Shown here: one piece after another, positions 1-8,879 of the stretch | Layout: every line of letters begins with the position of its first letter | Position numbering within the stretch: the first letter of the stretch is position 1 | DNA from: UBA1206 sp050953105 | GTDB taxonomy: Bacteria; Bacillota; Clostridia; Oscillospirales; CAG-382 | DNA: 64,000 bases | Assembly: GCA_050953105.1 (NCBI GenBank) | Contig: JBMNMA010000009.1 | Location: 467,596-531,595, forward strand | Direction: 5' to 3' | Notes under the pieces: model-generated | Told to the model about the DNA's origin: nothing | Seen by the model: only the letters and a program-made list of their open reading frames with translations | Database searches by the model: none | Translations under genes and position numbers: made by a program

Positions 1-584
1 TTTACCCGGATGTGTCGGTTATAGAAACCAATTCGGGTTTGCTGACGGTTATAGTAAACTTTATTTTAATTGTAATTGTGGCACCTTTCGGTGAGGAGCT
101 GCTTTTCAGGGGCGTGTTCTATCAGGGACTTGCCAAGTACAGTCAGCCCTTTGCCATATTTTTATCGGCCCTTATCTTCGGCCTTGCCCACCGCAATCCC
201 CCGCAGGTAATAAACGCCTTTGTAATGGGCATCTGCCTTGCCATTGGCTTTGCCAAAACCGGCTCTATAACCCTTTGTGTGCTTATACACCTTGCCAACA
301 ACGCTTTTTCCTTTATGCTGTCCTATCTTATTTCCGACGACAGTTATATTTTAACAGTATTGATTTCCATTGCGGTTATAGGTATCATGGGCTTTGCGGT
401 GGCAATGATGATATCCTTTGCGGTTACCAAAAAGTCGGGGATATTTAATTATGACGAAATAAAAAGCGACTACCCCCGGTTGTCCGGTCGCAGGGCGAGG
501 GTGTGGCTTGTAAAAAATCCTTTATTTTATATTTTTATCGCTCTGGTGAGTGCCGGGGTGGCTTTGCTGTATATTAAACTATGA
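1..584 (+). CDS. CPBP-family intramembrane metalloprotease (5' partial)
   Basis: This is a membrane-embedded protease-like protein of the CPBP (CAAX protease/bacteriocin-processing, Abi) family. The reading frame is open to the left edge, so the N-terminus is missing. The first in-window start codon is a GTG at 12, but the frame continues upstream without a stop. Counting from that GTG, the three family motifs are present: EELLFR (E28, E29, R33), F56-x3-H60 and H93-x3-N97. Several hydrophobic helices surround them. The stop overlaps the next start (ATGA), so it is translationally coupled to tadA. Members process prenylated proteins, peptides or regulatory substrates; the substrate here cannot be read from sequence. 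Confidence 0.85.
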   Translation, partial: YPDVSVIETNSGLLTVIVNFILIVIVAPFGEELLFRGVFYQGLAKYSQPFAIFLSALIFGLAHRNPPQVINAFVMGICLAIGFAKTGSITLCVLIHLANNAFSFMLSYLISDDSYILTVLISIAVIGIMGFAVAMMISFAVTKKSGIFNYDEIKSDYPRLSGRRARVWLVKNPLFYIFIALVSAGVALLYIKL

Positions 585-1030
585 CTGAAGACGAAAAATT
601 TATGAAAAAAGCCCTTGAACGGGCAAAAAAAGCGGCATCGAAGGGAGAAGTCCCCATAGGATGCGTTATCGTAAAGGACGGCAGGATAATTGCCTCCGGC
701 TATAACAAACGGGAAGAAAAGAAAAATTCCCTGCTTCACGCCGAAATGGTGGCTATAAATTCCGCCTGTAAAAAGTTAGACGCATGGCGGCTTTGCGACT
801 GCACTTTGTATGTTACCCTTGAACCCTGCCCCATGTGCGCCGGGGCTATTATAAATTCCCGCATAAAGCGGGTGGTGTTCGGAGCGTCTGACCCCAAGGC
901 GGGGGCTTTCGGCTCTGTGGTTAACCTTAACGAATACCCCTTCAACCATAAATGCCTTATATCCTCCGGAGTGCTGGGGGAGGAATGCGCCGCTATCCTT
1001 TCCGCCTTTTTCCGCAAACTGCGAAAATAA
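581..1030 (+). CDS. tadA: tRNA-specific adenosine(34) deaminase
   Basis: This enzyme deaminates adenosine 34 to inosine in the wobble position of tRNA-Arg(ACG), allowing CGU/CGC/CGA decoding in the cytoplasm. The 149-residue length is normal. The zinc-dependent cytidine/deoxycytidylate deaminase signature is intact: H53-A-E55 (His zinc ligand and catalytic Glu) and P82-C-P-M-C86 (two Cys zinc ligands). The start overlaps the stop of the upstream CPBP protease by four bases. Function is assigned from family knowledge; the motifs are seen directly. Confidence 0.95.
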   Translation: MTEDEKFMKKALERAKKAASKGEVPIGCVIVKDGRIIASGYNKREEKKNSLLHAEMVAINSACKKLDAWRLCDCTLYVTLEPCPMCAGAIINSRIKRVVFGASDPKAGAFGSVVNLNEYPFNHKCLISSGVLGEECAAILSAFFRKLRK

Positions 1031-1077
1031 GGGTTTTTATATGAAATAACCGGAAATACTATAACCGGTGATGGCGG

Positions 1078-1839
1078 ATGGATTTTAACGAAATTTATCA
1101 CAAACAGCTTACCCTTGAGGGAATGCGTAAAGACGCCAAGCGGAAGGCGAGGGGGATAATATCCGACAGATTTTTTACCCTTGCCGCCGGAACCCTTACG
1201 GGTTTTGGCTTTTGTTTGGGGATTTTTTATTCCTTCAGACTGTTAGCCTTTGTGCTGACGGCGGCGGATATTAACCTTGACTATCTTTTCGGCGTTTTGG
1301 TTTATTTTATATGCTTTCCCGTAATTTTGGGTGTAACGGAATTTTGTAGATGTTTTTTATTGACAGGGAAAGCGGATTTTTATATAATCTTTAAAAGCTA
1401 CTATAATTTATCCTCATTTTTGCTTTATGCCGAATATTCACTCCTTTGCCTTGTGGTGCTTCTTTTCCTCCTTTTCCCCTTTTTGCTTGTTACAGCTATT
1501 CCCTATCTGTTTGGGGCAAAGGAAAAAACCATACTGGTGTTTGAGGTTATTTCCCTTTTCCTTTTGGTATACGGCGTAATGTACTGGCTGTCCTTTGTGT
1601 TTTCAAAAAAGCTCAAAAGTGATTACGCCGGGTTTTATTTGTCCTTTTTAGGCCATTTTATAATAGCCGTATTAACAAGAGGACTGTATCTGCTGTTTCT
1701 TTTTCCCTATTTGTGCTTATCCTTTTTTAAGTTTGTTGAAAATTATAAGAATTCAAACAAACGCAAAGGCAAAAGGAAGGGGAAGAAATTTAAAGCCACT
1801 CCCACGCCGGAAAGCGGCAATTCCGATAGCAGTAGATGA
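1078..1839 (+). CDS. Hypothetical multi-pass membrane protein
   Basis: I do not recognise this 253-residue protein. It has about five to six hydrophobic segments, the first near residues 35-65, and ends in a strongly basic then Ser/Pro-rich tail (Lys/Arg-rich around residues 225-240), which is probably cytoplasmic. No convincing Shine-Dalgarno sequence precedes the ATG at 1078, although a 48-base gap separates it from tadA on the same strand. A better-supported alternative start was not found. It may be co-transcribed with tadA and followed by the weak hairpin at 1866-1898. No catalytic motif is visible. Confidence 0.7.
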   Translation: MDFNEIYHKQLTLEGMRKDAKRKARGIISDRFFTLAAGTLTGFGFCLGIFYSFRLLAFVLTAADINLDYLFGVLVYFICFPVILGVTEFCRCFLLTGKADFYIIFKSYYNLSSFLLYAEYSLLCLVVLLFLLFPFLLVTAIPYLFGAKEKTILVFEVISLFLLVYGVMYWLSFVFSKKLKSDYAGFYLSFLGHFIIAVLTRGLYLLFLFPYLCLSFFKFVENYKNSNKRKGKRKGKKFKATPTPESGNSDSSR

Positions 1840-1865
1840 GAAAATTTAATTAAAAACGAAAAATA

Positions 1866-1898
1866 CCGCCACCGGGCGGCATAATATATATTTTTTTT
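1866..1898 (+). terminator. Weak terminator-like hairpin before metG
   Basis: A short GC stem (CCGCC paired with GGCGG, four-base loop) is followed, after an AT spacer of about 11 bases, by a run of eight T. The gap between stem and T-run makes it an imperfect terminator. The leader is too short, and lacks the conserved T-box sequence, for tRNA-responsive control of metG. Confidence 0.35.
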
Positions 1899-1912
1899 AG
1901 GAGCAACCGAAA

Positions 1913-3832
1913 ATGAAAGAAAAATTTTATGTCACCACCGCAATAACCTATACTTCGGGAAAGCCCCATATAGGCAACGTCTATGAGATAGTGCTCACAG
2001 ACGCTATTTCCCGTTTCAGGCGAATGCAGGGTTATGACGTATTCTTTCTTACCGGAACAGACGAACACGGTATTAAAATAGAACAAAAATCCGAGGCCGC
2101 AAACCTTACACCAAAGGAATTTGTGGACAAAGTTGCTGCGGAAATAAGGAAAACCTGGGATATGTTCGGGGTGAAATACGACAAGTTCATCCGCACCACC
2201 GACGAATATCACAAAAAGACGGTGCAGAAGATTTTCACCAAGCTTTATGAACAGGGGGATATTTACAAATCCACCTACACCGGCAACTACTGCACCCCCT
2301 GCGAATCCTTCTGGACCGACTCCCAGCTTGTAGATGGCTGCTGCCCCGACTGCGGACGCCCCGTTAAACCCGCATCGGAGGAAAGCTACTTTTTACGCCT
2401 TTCCAAATATGCAGACAAGCTTATCGAATACTACAACAGCAATCCCGACTTTATAACCCCTGCCGCCCGTAAAAACGAGATGATAAACAACTTTATCAAA
2501 CCGGGCCTTCAGGATTTGTGCGTTTCACGCACCTCGGTTAAGTGGGGCATACCCGTGGAGTTCGACCAGGGCCACGTTATTTATGTGTGGATAGACGCCC
2601 TTTCCAACTACATCACCGCCATAGGTTATGACACCGAAAACCCCTCGGAGCAGTATAAAAAGCTGTGGCCTGCGGATTTACATGTAATAGGCAAGGATAT
2701 AGTCCGTTTTCACACCATATACTGGCCTATAATCCTCCTTGCCCTTGGCGAACCGCTGCCTAAAAAGGTGCTGGGCCACCCCTGGCTGTTGATGAACAAC
2801 GAAAAGATGTCAAAGTCAAAGGGTAACATCATCTACGGCGACGAGCTTATTGAGCTTTTCGGCCTTGATGCTGTAAGATACTACATTCTTTCTGAAATGG
2901 GCTATCTTAACGACGGTTCGATAAGCTATGAATCCATTATAAACCGCACCAACACCGACCTTGCCAACATTTTCGGCAACCTGGTGTCCAGGACGGCGGC
3001 CATGATAAACCAGTATTTCGGCGGAGTTATTCCGGTTGCAGAGTCCGACGACGAGTATGCAGCCGCCCTTAAAGAGGGTGTATTGTCCGAGGCTGCACAG
3101 GCAATCAAAAATATGGACGAATACTATTTTGCCGACGCTGCCGAACACATTATTTCCCTGTTTAAACACTGCAACAAATATATAGACGTTACCATGCCCT
3201 GGGCGTTAGCCAAGGACAAGGCCAACGAAGGTAAATTAAAAACCGTCCTTGCCAATCTGGTAGAAGGCATACGCATCGGTGTAACCTTGTTTAAGCCTTT
3301 TATTCCCGACACGGTGGACAAGGCTGCCAAATGCTTTGCCTTTGACGATATAGCCTTATCCCTTGAAAATGCCGGCAGTTTCTCTTATGCGTCTGCCGGA
3401 AAAGAAATCGGCGAAATACCCCATCTGTTTAGCAGAATTGACAAGGCCGCCTTTGACAAAATGATGAAGGAAAAAGCCGAGGCTGCCGAAAAAGCCGCCG
3501 AGGAGGGCAAAATCGCCATAGATGACTTTGCCAAAGTTCATCTTGTGGTGGGAAAAATTCTTGAATGCGAAAGTGTTCCTAAGTCCGACAAGCTGTTAAA
3601 GCTGACGGTGGACATAGGCACCGAAACCCGACAGGTGGCGTCGGGAATAGCCAAATACTATAAGCCCGAGGATTTGATTGGAAAGAAGATAATTCTTGTG
3701 GAAAACCTTAAAACCGCCGTTCTTCGCGGAGTAAAGAGTCAGGGTATGATTCTGGCTTCTGGCGACGAAAAAGCGGGGGTTAAGGTTGTGTTTATAGACG
3801 ACAGTGTCCCCGTGGGAGCGAAGGTGTCATAA
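1913..3832 (+). CDS. metG: Methionine--tRNA ligase
   Basis: Class I aminoacyl-tRNA synthetase that charges tRNA-Met with methionine. The catalytic HIGH motif is H19-I-G-N and the KMSKS loop is at residues 298-302. A CxxC...CxxC zinc knuckle lies near residues 127-147. From about residue 535 to the end there is a fused EMAP/Trbp111-type tRNA-binding OB domain, as in the long (dimerising) bacterial form; 639 residues fits that class. The start has an AGGAG ribosome binding site nine bases upstream. The stop overlaps the tatD start (TAATG), an arrangement common in Bacillota, so the two are coupled. Confidence 0.97.
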   Translation: MKEKFYVTTAITYTSGKPHIGNVYEIVLTDAISRFRRMQGYDVFFLTGTDEHGIKIEQKSEAANLTPKEFVDKVAAEIRKTWDMFGVKYDKFIRTTDEYHKKTVQKIFTKLYEQGDIYKSTYTGNYCTPCESFWTDSQLVDGCCPDCGRPVKPASEESYFLRLSKYADKLIEYYNSNPDFITPAARKNEMINNFIKPGLQDLCVSRTSVKWGIPVEFDQGHVIYVWIDALSNYITAIGYDTENPSEQYKKLWPADLHVIGKDIVRFHTIYWPIILLALGEPLPKKVLGHPWLLMNNEKMSKSKGNIIYGDELIELFGLDAVRYYILSEMGYLNDGSISYESIINRTNTDLANIFGNLVSRTAAMINQYFGGVIPVAESDDEYAAALKEGVLSEAAQAIKNMDEYYFADAAEHIISLFKHCNKYIDVTMPWALAKDKANEGKLKTVLANLVEGIRIGVTLFKPFIPDTVDKAAKCFAFDDIALSLENAGSFSYASAGKEIGEIPHLFSRIDKAAFDKMMKEKAEAAEKAAEEGKIAIDDFAKVHLVVGKILECESVPKSDKLLKLTVDIGTETRQVASGIAKYYKPEDLIGKKIILVENLKTAVLRGVKSQGMILASGDEKAGVKVVFIDDSVPVGAKVS

Positions 3833-4584
3833 TGTTTGATTCCCACGCCCATTACGAAGACGAAAAATTTGCCGCCGACAGGTATGAACTGCTTGACAGT
3901 CTGTTTAATACGGGAATTACGGGCATAATCAACTGCGGCTCGGACAAGGAAACATCCTTTGCGTCAATGGAACTTGCCGAAAAGTATGAAAATATCTACT
4001 TTGCCGCCGGTGTTCACCCCCACAGCTCCCCCGTTTGCGGCGATTTTGAGGAGTGGCTTATTCCCCTTCTTTCCCACCCCAAGTGTGTTGCTATAGGCGA
4101 AATAGGCCTTGACTATTACTACGACACCCCTAAGGATGCCCAGATGAAGGTGTTTAAGCGGCAGCTTGAAATAGCTGACAGGCTTAATAAAAAGGTTATC
4201 ATCCATAATCGGGATTCCCACAAGGATTTATACGATACGGTAAGCTTATTCCCCAACGTTAAAGGTGTTTTCCATTCCTTTTCTGGCTCGGCTGAGTTTG
4301 CCAAAATGCTTGTCAAAGACGGGTGGTATATATCCTTTTCAGGAGTTATAACCTTTAAGAATGCCGAAAAGCCGGTTAAGGCGGTGTCGGAGGTTCCGTT
4401 TGACAGGCTGCTTTGCGAAACCGACTGTCCCTATCTCACCCCTCACCCCCACCGGGGAAAGATAAATCATTCGGGTTATCTTGAATGGACTATCAAAAAG
4501 CTAGCCGAAATCAAGGGAATATCCTTTGAAGAAATGGCCGGACTTACCGAACAGAATGCAAAAACCCTGTTTGGCATAAAATAA
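3832..4584 (+). CDS. tatD: TatD-family metal-dependent hydrolase
   Basis: TIM-barrel amidohydrolase-fold nuclease of the TatD family (3'-5' DNase/RNase activity is known for homologues). Metal-binding signatures are visible in order: DSHAH near the N-terminus, GVHPH, GEIGLDYYYD with the bridging Glu, IIHNRDSH, HSFSG and the C-terminal ETDCPYL motif followed by PHRGK. The length of 250 residues is typical. It overlaps metG by one base and probably shares its transcript. The cellular role of bacterial TatD is not fixed: DNA repair or DNA turnover are the usual suggestions. Confidence 0.93.
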   Translation: MFDSHAHYEDEKFAADRYELLDSLFNTGITGIINCGSDKETSFASMELAEKYENIYFAAGVHPHSSPVCGDFEEWLIPLLSHPKCVAIGEIGLDYYYDTPKDAQMKVFKRQLEIADRLNKKVIIHNRDSHKDLYDTVSLFPNVKGVFHSFSGSAEFAKMLVKDGWYISFSGVITFKNAEKPVKAVSEVPFDRLLCETDCPYLTPHPHRGKINHSGYLEWTIKKLAEIKGISFEEMAGLTEQNAKTLFGIK

Positions 4585-4644
4585 ACAAAATGCGCTTAAA
4601 ATAAAAGAATTTTTTGGGCATTTGATAAAACTTTGTAAAATCTA

Positions 4645-4673
4645 TTGTATTTTGGGCAATTTTGTTATACAAT
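4645..4673 (+). promoter_or_regulatory. Putative sigma-A promoter for gap
   Basis: TTGTAT (4645-4650), 17-base spacer, TACAAT (4668-4673), about 45 bases before the gap start in an AT-rich 133-base intergenic stretch. The -35 box matches consensus only at TTG. A strong GGAGG ribosome binding site follows at about 4706. Confidence 0.45.
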
Positions 4674-4717
4674 ATCTTGTATTTAAAAGAATATTATAAA
4701 TTTTTGGAGGTTATTAT

Positions 4718-5773
4718 ATGGCAGTCAGAGTTGCTATCAATGGTTTTGGCCGCATAGGCCGTCTTGCCTTCCGCCAGATGTTCGGCGCAGAAGGTTATGA
4801 AGTCGTTGCGATAAACGACCTTACAAGCCCCAAAATGCTTGCACATCTTTTAAAGTATGACACCGCTCAGGGTGGCTACGCCGGAGCTTTCGGTCAGGGC
4901 AAGCACACCGTTACCAACACCGAGGATTCTATCATCGTTGACGGTAAGGAAATTAAAATTTACGCCGAAAAGGACGCTATAAACTGCCCCTGGAAGGCTC
5001 TTAACGTAGACGTTGTGCTTGAATGCACCGGTTTCTACACCGACATAGCCGACGCCAACAAACACATCCTTGCCGGCGCCAGAAAAGTTGTTATTTCCGC
5101 TCCCGCATCCAACAAGAAGGATGCCGCCAACTTCCCCAACCCCAAGACTATCGTTTACAACGTTAACCACAACACCCTCACCGCTGAGGATACCATAATT
5201 TCCGCTGCATCCTGCACCACCAACTGCCTGGCTCCCATGGCTAAAGCGCTTAACGACACTTATCCCATCCTTGCAGGTATGATGGCCACCATCCACGCCT
5301 ACACCGGCGACCAGATGGTTCTTGACGGCCCCCACCGCAAAGGCGACCTGCGCAGATCCAGAGCTGCCGCAGCTAACATCGTTCCCAACTCCACCGGCGC
5401 TGCCAAGGCTATCGGTCTTGTTATTCCCGAACTCAACGGCAAGCTTGTAGGCGCTGCTCAGCGTGTTCCCACCGTTACCGGTTCCACCACCCTTCTGTTT
5501 GCCACCGTTAAGGGCAAGGACGTTACCGTTGCTTCTGTTAACGCCGCAATGAAGGCTGCCGCAAACGAATCTTTCGGCTACACCGAAGACGAAATCGTTT
5601 CCTCCGACGTTATCGGCATGTCCTACGGCTCCCTGTTTGATGCTACCCAGACCATGGTGCTCAAGATTGACGAAGACACCTATCAGGTTCAGGTTGTGTC
5701 CTGGTACGACAACGAAAACTCCTACACCAGCCAGATGGTTAGAACCATTAAGTATTTCTCCGAACTTAAGTAA
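4718..5773 (+). CDS. gap: Glyceraldehyde-3-phosphate dehydrogenase
   Basis: Glycolytic enzyme oxidising glyceraldehyde 3-phosphate to 1,3-bisphosphoglycerate with NAD+. The Rossmann start motif NGFGRIGR is at residues 8-15. The catalytic signature SCTTNC places the nucleophilic cysteine at residue 166. At 351 residues it is slightly longer than the usual 335. The gene stands alone with its own promoter, a strong ribosome binding site and a strong downstream terminator. Codon use is visibly biased (GTT, GCT, AAC, CTT), as expected for a highly expressed gene. Other pgk/tpi glycolysis genes are not adjacent. Confidence 0.98.
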   Translation: MAVRVAINGFGRIGRLAFRQMFGAEGYEVVAINDLTSPKMLAHLLKYDTAQGGYAGAFGQGKHTVTNTEDSIIVDGKEIKIYAEKDAINCPWKALNVDVVLECTGFYTDIADANKHILAGARKVVISAPASNKKDAANFPNPKTIVYNVNHNTLTAEDTIISAASCTTNCLAPMAKALNDTYPILAGMMATIHAYTGDQMVLDGPHRKGDLRRSRAAAANIVPNSTGAAKAIGLVIPELNGKLVGAAQRVPTVTGSTTLLFATVKGKDVTVASVNAAMKAAANESFGYTEDEIVSSDVIGMSYGSLFDATQTMVLKIDEDTYQVQVVSWYDNENSYTSQMVRTIKYFSELK

Positions 5774-5787
5774 TTTAAGTAATAAGC

Positions 5788-5818
5788 ACCGCCGGCGTAA
5801 AGCCGGCGGTTTTTTTTA
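5788..5818 (+). terminator. Intrinsic terminator of gap
   Basis: A nine-base-pair GC-rich stem (ACCGCCGGC / GCCGGCGGT) with a five-base loop is followed by eight T. This is a textbook rho-independent terminator directly after gap. Confidence 0.92.
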
Positions 5819-5837
5819 CTTTATTCAAATAATTTAT

Positions 5838-5865
5838 AACAAAAAACCGCCGTTGGGCGGTTTTG
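5838..5865 (-). terminator. Terminator of the convergent membrane-protein gene
   Basis: Inverted repeat AAAACCGCC / GGCGGTTTT with a four-base loop. Reading on the reverse strand it is followed by a T-run, and it lies just past the stop of the reverse-strand gene at 5880. Confidence 0.8.
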
Positions 5866-5879
5866 ATTTTAATATTAAC

Positions 5880-6701
5880 TTAATTGCCGTTTCCGTTTCC
5901 GTTTTCGTTTTCTCCCCTGGCGACCGAGTAGGTGCGGGAAAACACATAAAGCGCAAGGACAATGTCCACGGCGGAAAAGAGGATATATTTATCAAGGGAG
6001 GGATTTTCAATGGTAATAACCAGATTGGGCACCGCATACACCAGCATGGTGAAAATGCAAAGATAACCTACGGTGAGATACACTCGCATGGCAATGACAC
6101 CGAAGGAGGTTTTACCCTCATACACCATAAACAGCATAAGCATTATAAGGCTTATGATATGGTAAGCGACAGCCGAGTTGCCCGGGTGGCTGTTTTGCTC
6201 CACAAAGTCCACCAGCAGCCTGACAATGGCATACAGTGCGGGAATAAGACGCATAAAGGGGATTATGGTTTTGTTTACTCCGTTTTTGGCAAGGGCAAGA
6301 TACAAAAACATTACCGACGCCAAAATCATCATAATGCTTATAATAAACCTGCTGGCTTGCATGTCCGATGTGGTGAGATAAAGATAGGAGTAATAAAACC
6401 CCGTAGCCATAAGCATAAATCCGCAAAGGGCCGATGAAAACACCACCGGGGAGGATTCCATGTCAATAAATTTGTTTGCCTTCTTCCCTATTATAAAAGC
6501 AAGCACACCAAAGGTCACCGCAAAGCAGGCGGAGAAAATGACAAATCCTATGGTTTCGCTGTTTTTGGTTATAAAATATCCGCCGGCGTTGTCAAGTTCC
6601 AGGTTTTTGTCAACCACCCCTATGCGGATAATTGACACAAGCAGCGATACTATAAGCACCGCCATAGCCGAAATCTTATAAATGCTCCAGTTGCGACCCA
6701 T
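5880..6701 (-). CDS. Hypothetical polytopic membrane protein
   Basis: 273-residue protein with about eight hydrophobic segments spread over its whole length and an odd hydrophilic tail of alternating Glu/Asn/Gly (ENENGNGNGN). The ATG at 6701 has an AAAGGCG-type ribosome binding site about ten bases upstream. I do not recognise the family and see no catalytic or transport motif. It is monocistronic, convergent with gap, with its own terminator at 5838-5865. The neighbouring c-di-GMP genes lie upstream on the same strand but are separated by 156 bases. Confidence 0.75.
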   Translation of the reverse strand: MGRNWSIYKISAMAVLIVSLLVSIIRIGVVDKNLELDNAGGYFITKNSETIGFVIFSACFAVTFGVLAFIIGKKANKFIDMESSPVVFSSALCGFMLMATGFYYSYLYLTTSDMQASRFIISIMMILASVMFLYLALAKNGVNKTIIPFMRLIPALYAIVRLLVDFVEQNSHPGNSAVAYHIISLIMLMLFMVYEGKTSFGVIAMRVYLTVGYLCIFTMLVYAVPNLVITIENPSLDKYILFSAVDIVLALYVFSRTYSVARGENENGNGNGN

Positions 6702-6857
6702 ATTAACCCACGCCTTTCGCCAAACTCCGTATATTATGTTAACTTACGGAAATTGACTAACTGTGTTGTGTAAATATTATATATCTTAAAGGTCTGTTTG
6801 TCCATGTTTTTAATAAATTTTCCATTTTATTAAAACTTTGTTGAAAATTTCGTCATT

Positions 6858-8006
6858 TTATGACGTTTGCTTTTTCTTTTCTTTTATCCTATACATTGCG
6901 TTGTCGGCGGCGTTTATAAAGGATTTTGCCGTATCGTTTTGGCTAAACAGGGAATACCCCATACTTGCTCCCAGTTTAAAATGCAATGTTCCGGTTTTAT
7001 TGAATTTTTCAAAGTTTTGTTCTATGGTGATTATGAGCTTTTCAATATCTTCAAGCTTTTCCCTTTCACCCACCACTATAAATTCGTCCCCGCCAAGACG
7101 GGCGATAAAATCAAGATCCTTGTTGCAGGACTGCTTTAACACCTGGGATGTGTAAACCAAGGCGTTGTCCCCGGCCATATGGCCGTAATTATCGTTAATT
7201 TTCTTAAACCCGTCAAGGTCTATCATAAGGGCAAACACCATTTTCTTGCCGTTCCAAGACATTAATCGCCTGTCAAGGTAAACGTCGAGCCGGGGACGGT
7301 TGTTAAGCTTTGTAAGATAGTCGGTGGAAATAAGTCCGTTTTGAAGGTTTAAGTAAATATAACCGCAGGCGACGGCGGAGGACACCCATATAAGGGCAAC
7401 GCCGTAAAACATTACCTGAAGCAACGAAGCACCGAGAATTATAAGACAAAAGATTATAAGCGGGAGGTTTATATCCTTTGTCCGCCGCCAGCCGTGTTTG
7501 ATAATATCTATTCCTATAACAGCGGCAGCCGAAATAAGATACATGAAGGATATGACCACCAGCAGCCAGAAAAATTTTCCTCTTACATACGCATTATTTG
7601 AACTCACCGAAAAATACCAGCCTGTCCAAAAGCTGATTACCGACAGTAAAAAGTTGATAACTCCCGGAATGGCATACCATTTCATCCGCTTAATTAGGGC
7701 CAATTTATTTTCATACACCTTAATATCGGCATAAACCAGGCACAAGAAGCACATTGCCGTATTTAAAAAATAATATATCAGCGTTATGCTTATATATATC
7801 ACCCTTACAAACATGCCGGGGGTGCCTCTTAAAAGAATCATTGCGGTGTCAAATACAAGAATGGCTATATTTGCTGTCATTAAAACATTGAAAATTTGTT
7901 GGTCAAAGGATTGTTCGGAAAAAGGGCCGGAGTTTTTATTAGTGAGCATGAAAAGGAGAAACAGAATGCATATAACATTCACTTCAGTATAAAAAATGTC
8001 AAGCAA
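6858..8006 (-). CDS. Membrane-bound diguanylate cyclase (GGDEF)
   Basis: Predicted diguanylate cyclase making c-di-GMP from two GTP. Six or more membrane helices occupy roughly residues 1-200. A C-terminal GGDEF domain follows with an intact GGDEF active site at residues 305-309 and the usual D-x-L-T-x-L-x-N-R entry motif. I place the start at the TTG at 8006 (382 aa): AGGAGGG lies seven bases upstream, while an in-frame ATG at 8072 would be upstream of the promoter's -35 box and has no ribosome binding site. No I-site RxxD is evident just before GGDEF. The signal sensed by the membrane part is unknown. Confidence 0.88.
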   Translation of the reverse strand: MLDIFYTEVNVICILFLLFMLTNKNSGPFSEQSFDQQIFNVLMTANIAILVFDTAMILLRGTPGMFVRVIYISITLIYYFLNTAMCFLCLVYADIKVYENKLALIKRMKWYAIPGVINFLLSVISFWTGWYFSVSSNNAYVRGKFFWLLVVISFMYLISAAAVIGIDIIKHGWRRTKDINLPLIIFCLIILGASLLQVMFYGVALIWVSSAVACGYIYLNLQNGLISTDYLTKLNNRPRLDVYLDRRLMSWNGKKMVFALMIDLDGFKKINDNYGHMAGDNALVYTSQVLKQSCNKDLDFIARLGGDEFIVVGEREKLEDIEKLIITIEQNFEKFNKTGTLHFKLGASMGYSLFSQNDTAKSFINAADNAMYRIKEKKKQTS

Positions 8007-8037
8007 AATGCAACCCTCCTTTTGCGATAATATTTCT

Positions 8038-8065
8038 ATTATACAAATATTTTTCATTTTATCAA
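8038..8065 (-). promoter_or_regulatory. Promoter of the GGDEF gene
   Basis: On the reverse strand: TTGATA (8060-8065), 16-base spacer, TATAAT (8038-8043). Transcription would begin near 8031, leaving a short leader before the AGGAGGG at 8014-8020. This supports the TTG start at 8006. Confidence 0.7.
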
Positions 8066-8117
8066 GTGACAATTGATTAAATTTAGTGGCTTTTACTGTG
8101 GTTACGATATTTATATA

Positions 8118-8774
8118 TCAGCGTAAAACAAAGGTGTTTTTATTGTAGTCGATTAACCCCTCCCGGCGGAGCTTGGACAGCTCGGCGGACATGGCGGAGC
8201 GTTCCACAAACAGATAGTCGGCCAGCTCCTGACGGTTGAAGGGGATGGTGAAGGTTTTTGAGCCGGCTTTCCCCGACTCTATGGACAAATAGGCTAGCAG
8301 CTTTTCCCGGGTGGTGCGCTTGGAGGTAATTTCAAACTTTTCTAAAAGGGATACATTTTTTCTGGATGTGATTTTAATTAAATTTTGAATAAGCTTGTTG
8401 TGGAAATGGCAGGCGGTGGCGCAGGTTGTGGAAAATCGGGTTGAATCAAGGAGCATTATCTCGCTGTGGTGTGAAGCCACAACGGTTACGGGAAGGCAGA
8501 CACCGGCAAATGCAAAAGCCTCGATTATCAGATTCCCCTCCTCCACCCTTGCCATAATTGACCGGTTGCCGTAATAGTCGTTATGGACAACCGACACCTG
8601 CCCTGACAACACAATGCCAAACTGCTTTACGCACTCACCGGCGGAAAACACCACTTCATCCTTTTCATAGGTAACAATCTTTGCGTTAAGGCAGCCCAGG
8701 AGGATTTCCAAATCCTCCTTTGCAATTTCGCCAAATAAGGGGACATGACTTAAAAATTCGAAATATTTTTTCAT
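8118..8774 (-). CDS. Crp/Fnr-family transcriptional regulator
   Basis: 218-residue regulator with an N-terminal cyclic-nucleotide-binding-type beta-barrel (about residues 10-125), a long dimerisation helix and a C-terminal winged helix-turn-helix around the RQELADYLFVERSAMSAEL region. The start at 8774 is chosen for the AAAGGAGGA ribosome binding site; an upstream extension has none. No cysteine cluster typical of FNR is obvious at the N-terminus. It is divergent from the ferredoxin-rubredoxin-hcp operon, the setting typical of HcpR-like nitrosative-stress regulators. A perfect 16-bp palindrome at 8788-8803 is its likely operator. Effector binding is not predictable from sequence. Confidence 0.88.
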   Translation of the reverse strand: MKKYFEFLSHVPLFGEIAKEDLEILLGCLNAKIVTYEKDEVVFSAGECVKQFGIVLSGQVSVVHNDYYGNRSIMARVEEGNLIIEAFAFAGVCLPVTVVASHHSEIMLLDSTRFSTTCATACHFHNKLIQNLIKITSRKNVSLLEKFEITSKRTTREKLLAYLSIESGKAGSKTFTIPFNRQELADYLFVERSAMSAELSKLRREGLIDYNKNTFVLR

Positions 8775-8787
8775 AAATCCTCCTTTT

Positions 8788-8803
8788 TGTTGGAATTCCA
8801 ACA
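8788..8803. promoter_or_regulatory. Palindromic operator between the Crp/Fnr gene and the hcp operon
   Basis: TGTTGGAATTCCAACA is a perfect 16-bp palindrome between divergent genes. It lies inside the leader of the reverse-strand regulator gene. Its centre (8795.5) is 41.5 bases upstream of the start point predicted from the TAAAAT at 8825-8830 on the forward strand. Confidence 0.7.
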
Positions 8804-8817
8804 TACAAACTGACTTA

Positions 8818-8846
8818 AGTATATTAAAATAATGGCGTAAAGTCAA
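8818..8846 (-). promoter_or_regulatory. Promoter of the Crp/Fnr gene
   Basis: On the reverse strand TTGACT (8841-8846), 17-base spacer, TATACT (8818-8823). Transcription would start near 8811, so the palindrome at 8788-8803 falls at roughly +9 to +24, a position suited to autorepression. Confidence 0.72.
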
Positions 8847-8879
8847 GTGTTACCAAAAAATACTTATGAGGTGTATACA

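Noticed and set aside
1840..1912. A T-box leader before metG
   Set aside because: The 73-base gap has only a weak hairpin and no T-box consensus or specifier stem-loop.
5637..6437. A 266-codon forward-strand frame after gap
   Set aside because: It begins inside gap in another frame, crosses two terminators and is antisense to the membrane protein at 5880-6701.
8007..8072. An N-terminal extension of the GGDEF protein to an ATG at 8072
   Set aside because: That ATG lies upstream of the predicted promoter and lacks a ribosome binding site; the TTG at 8006 has both in the right place.
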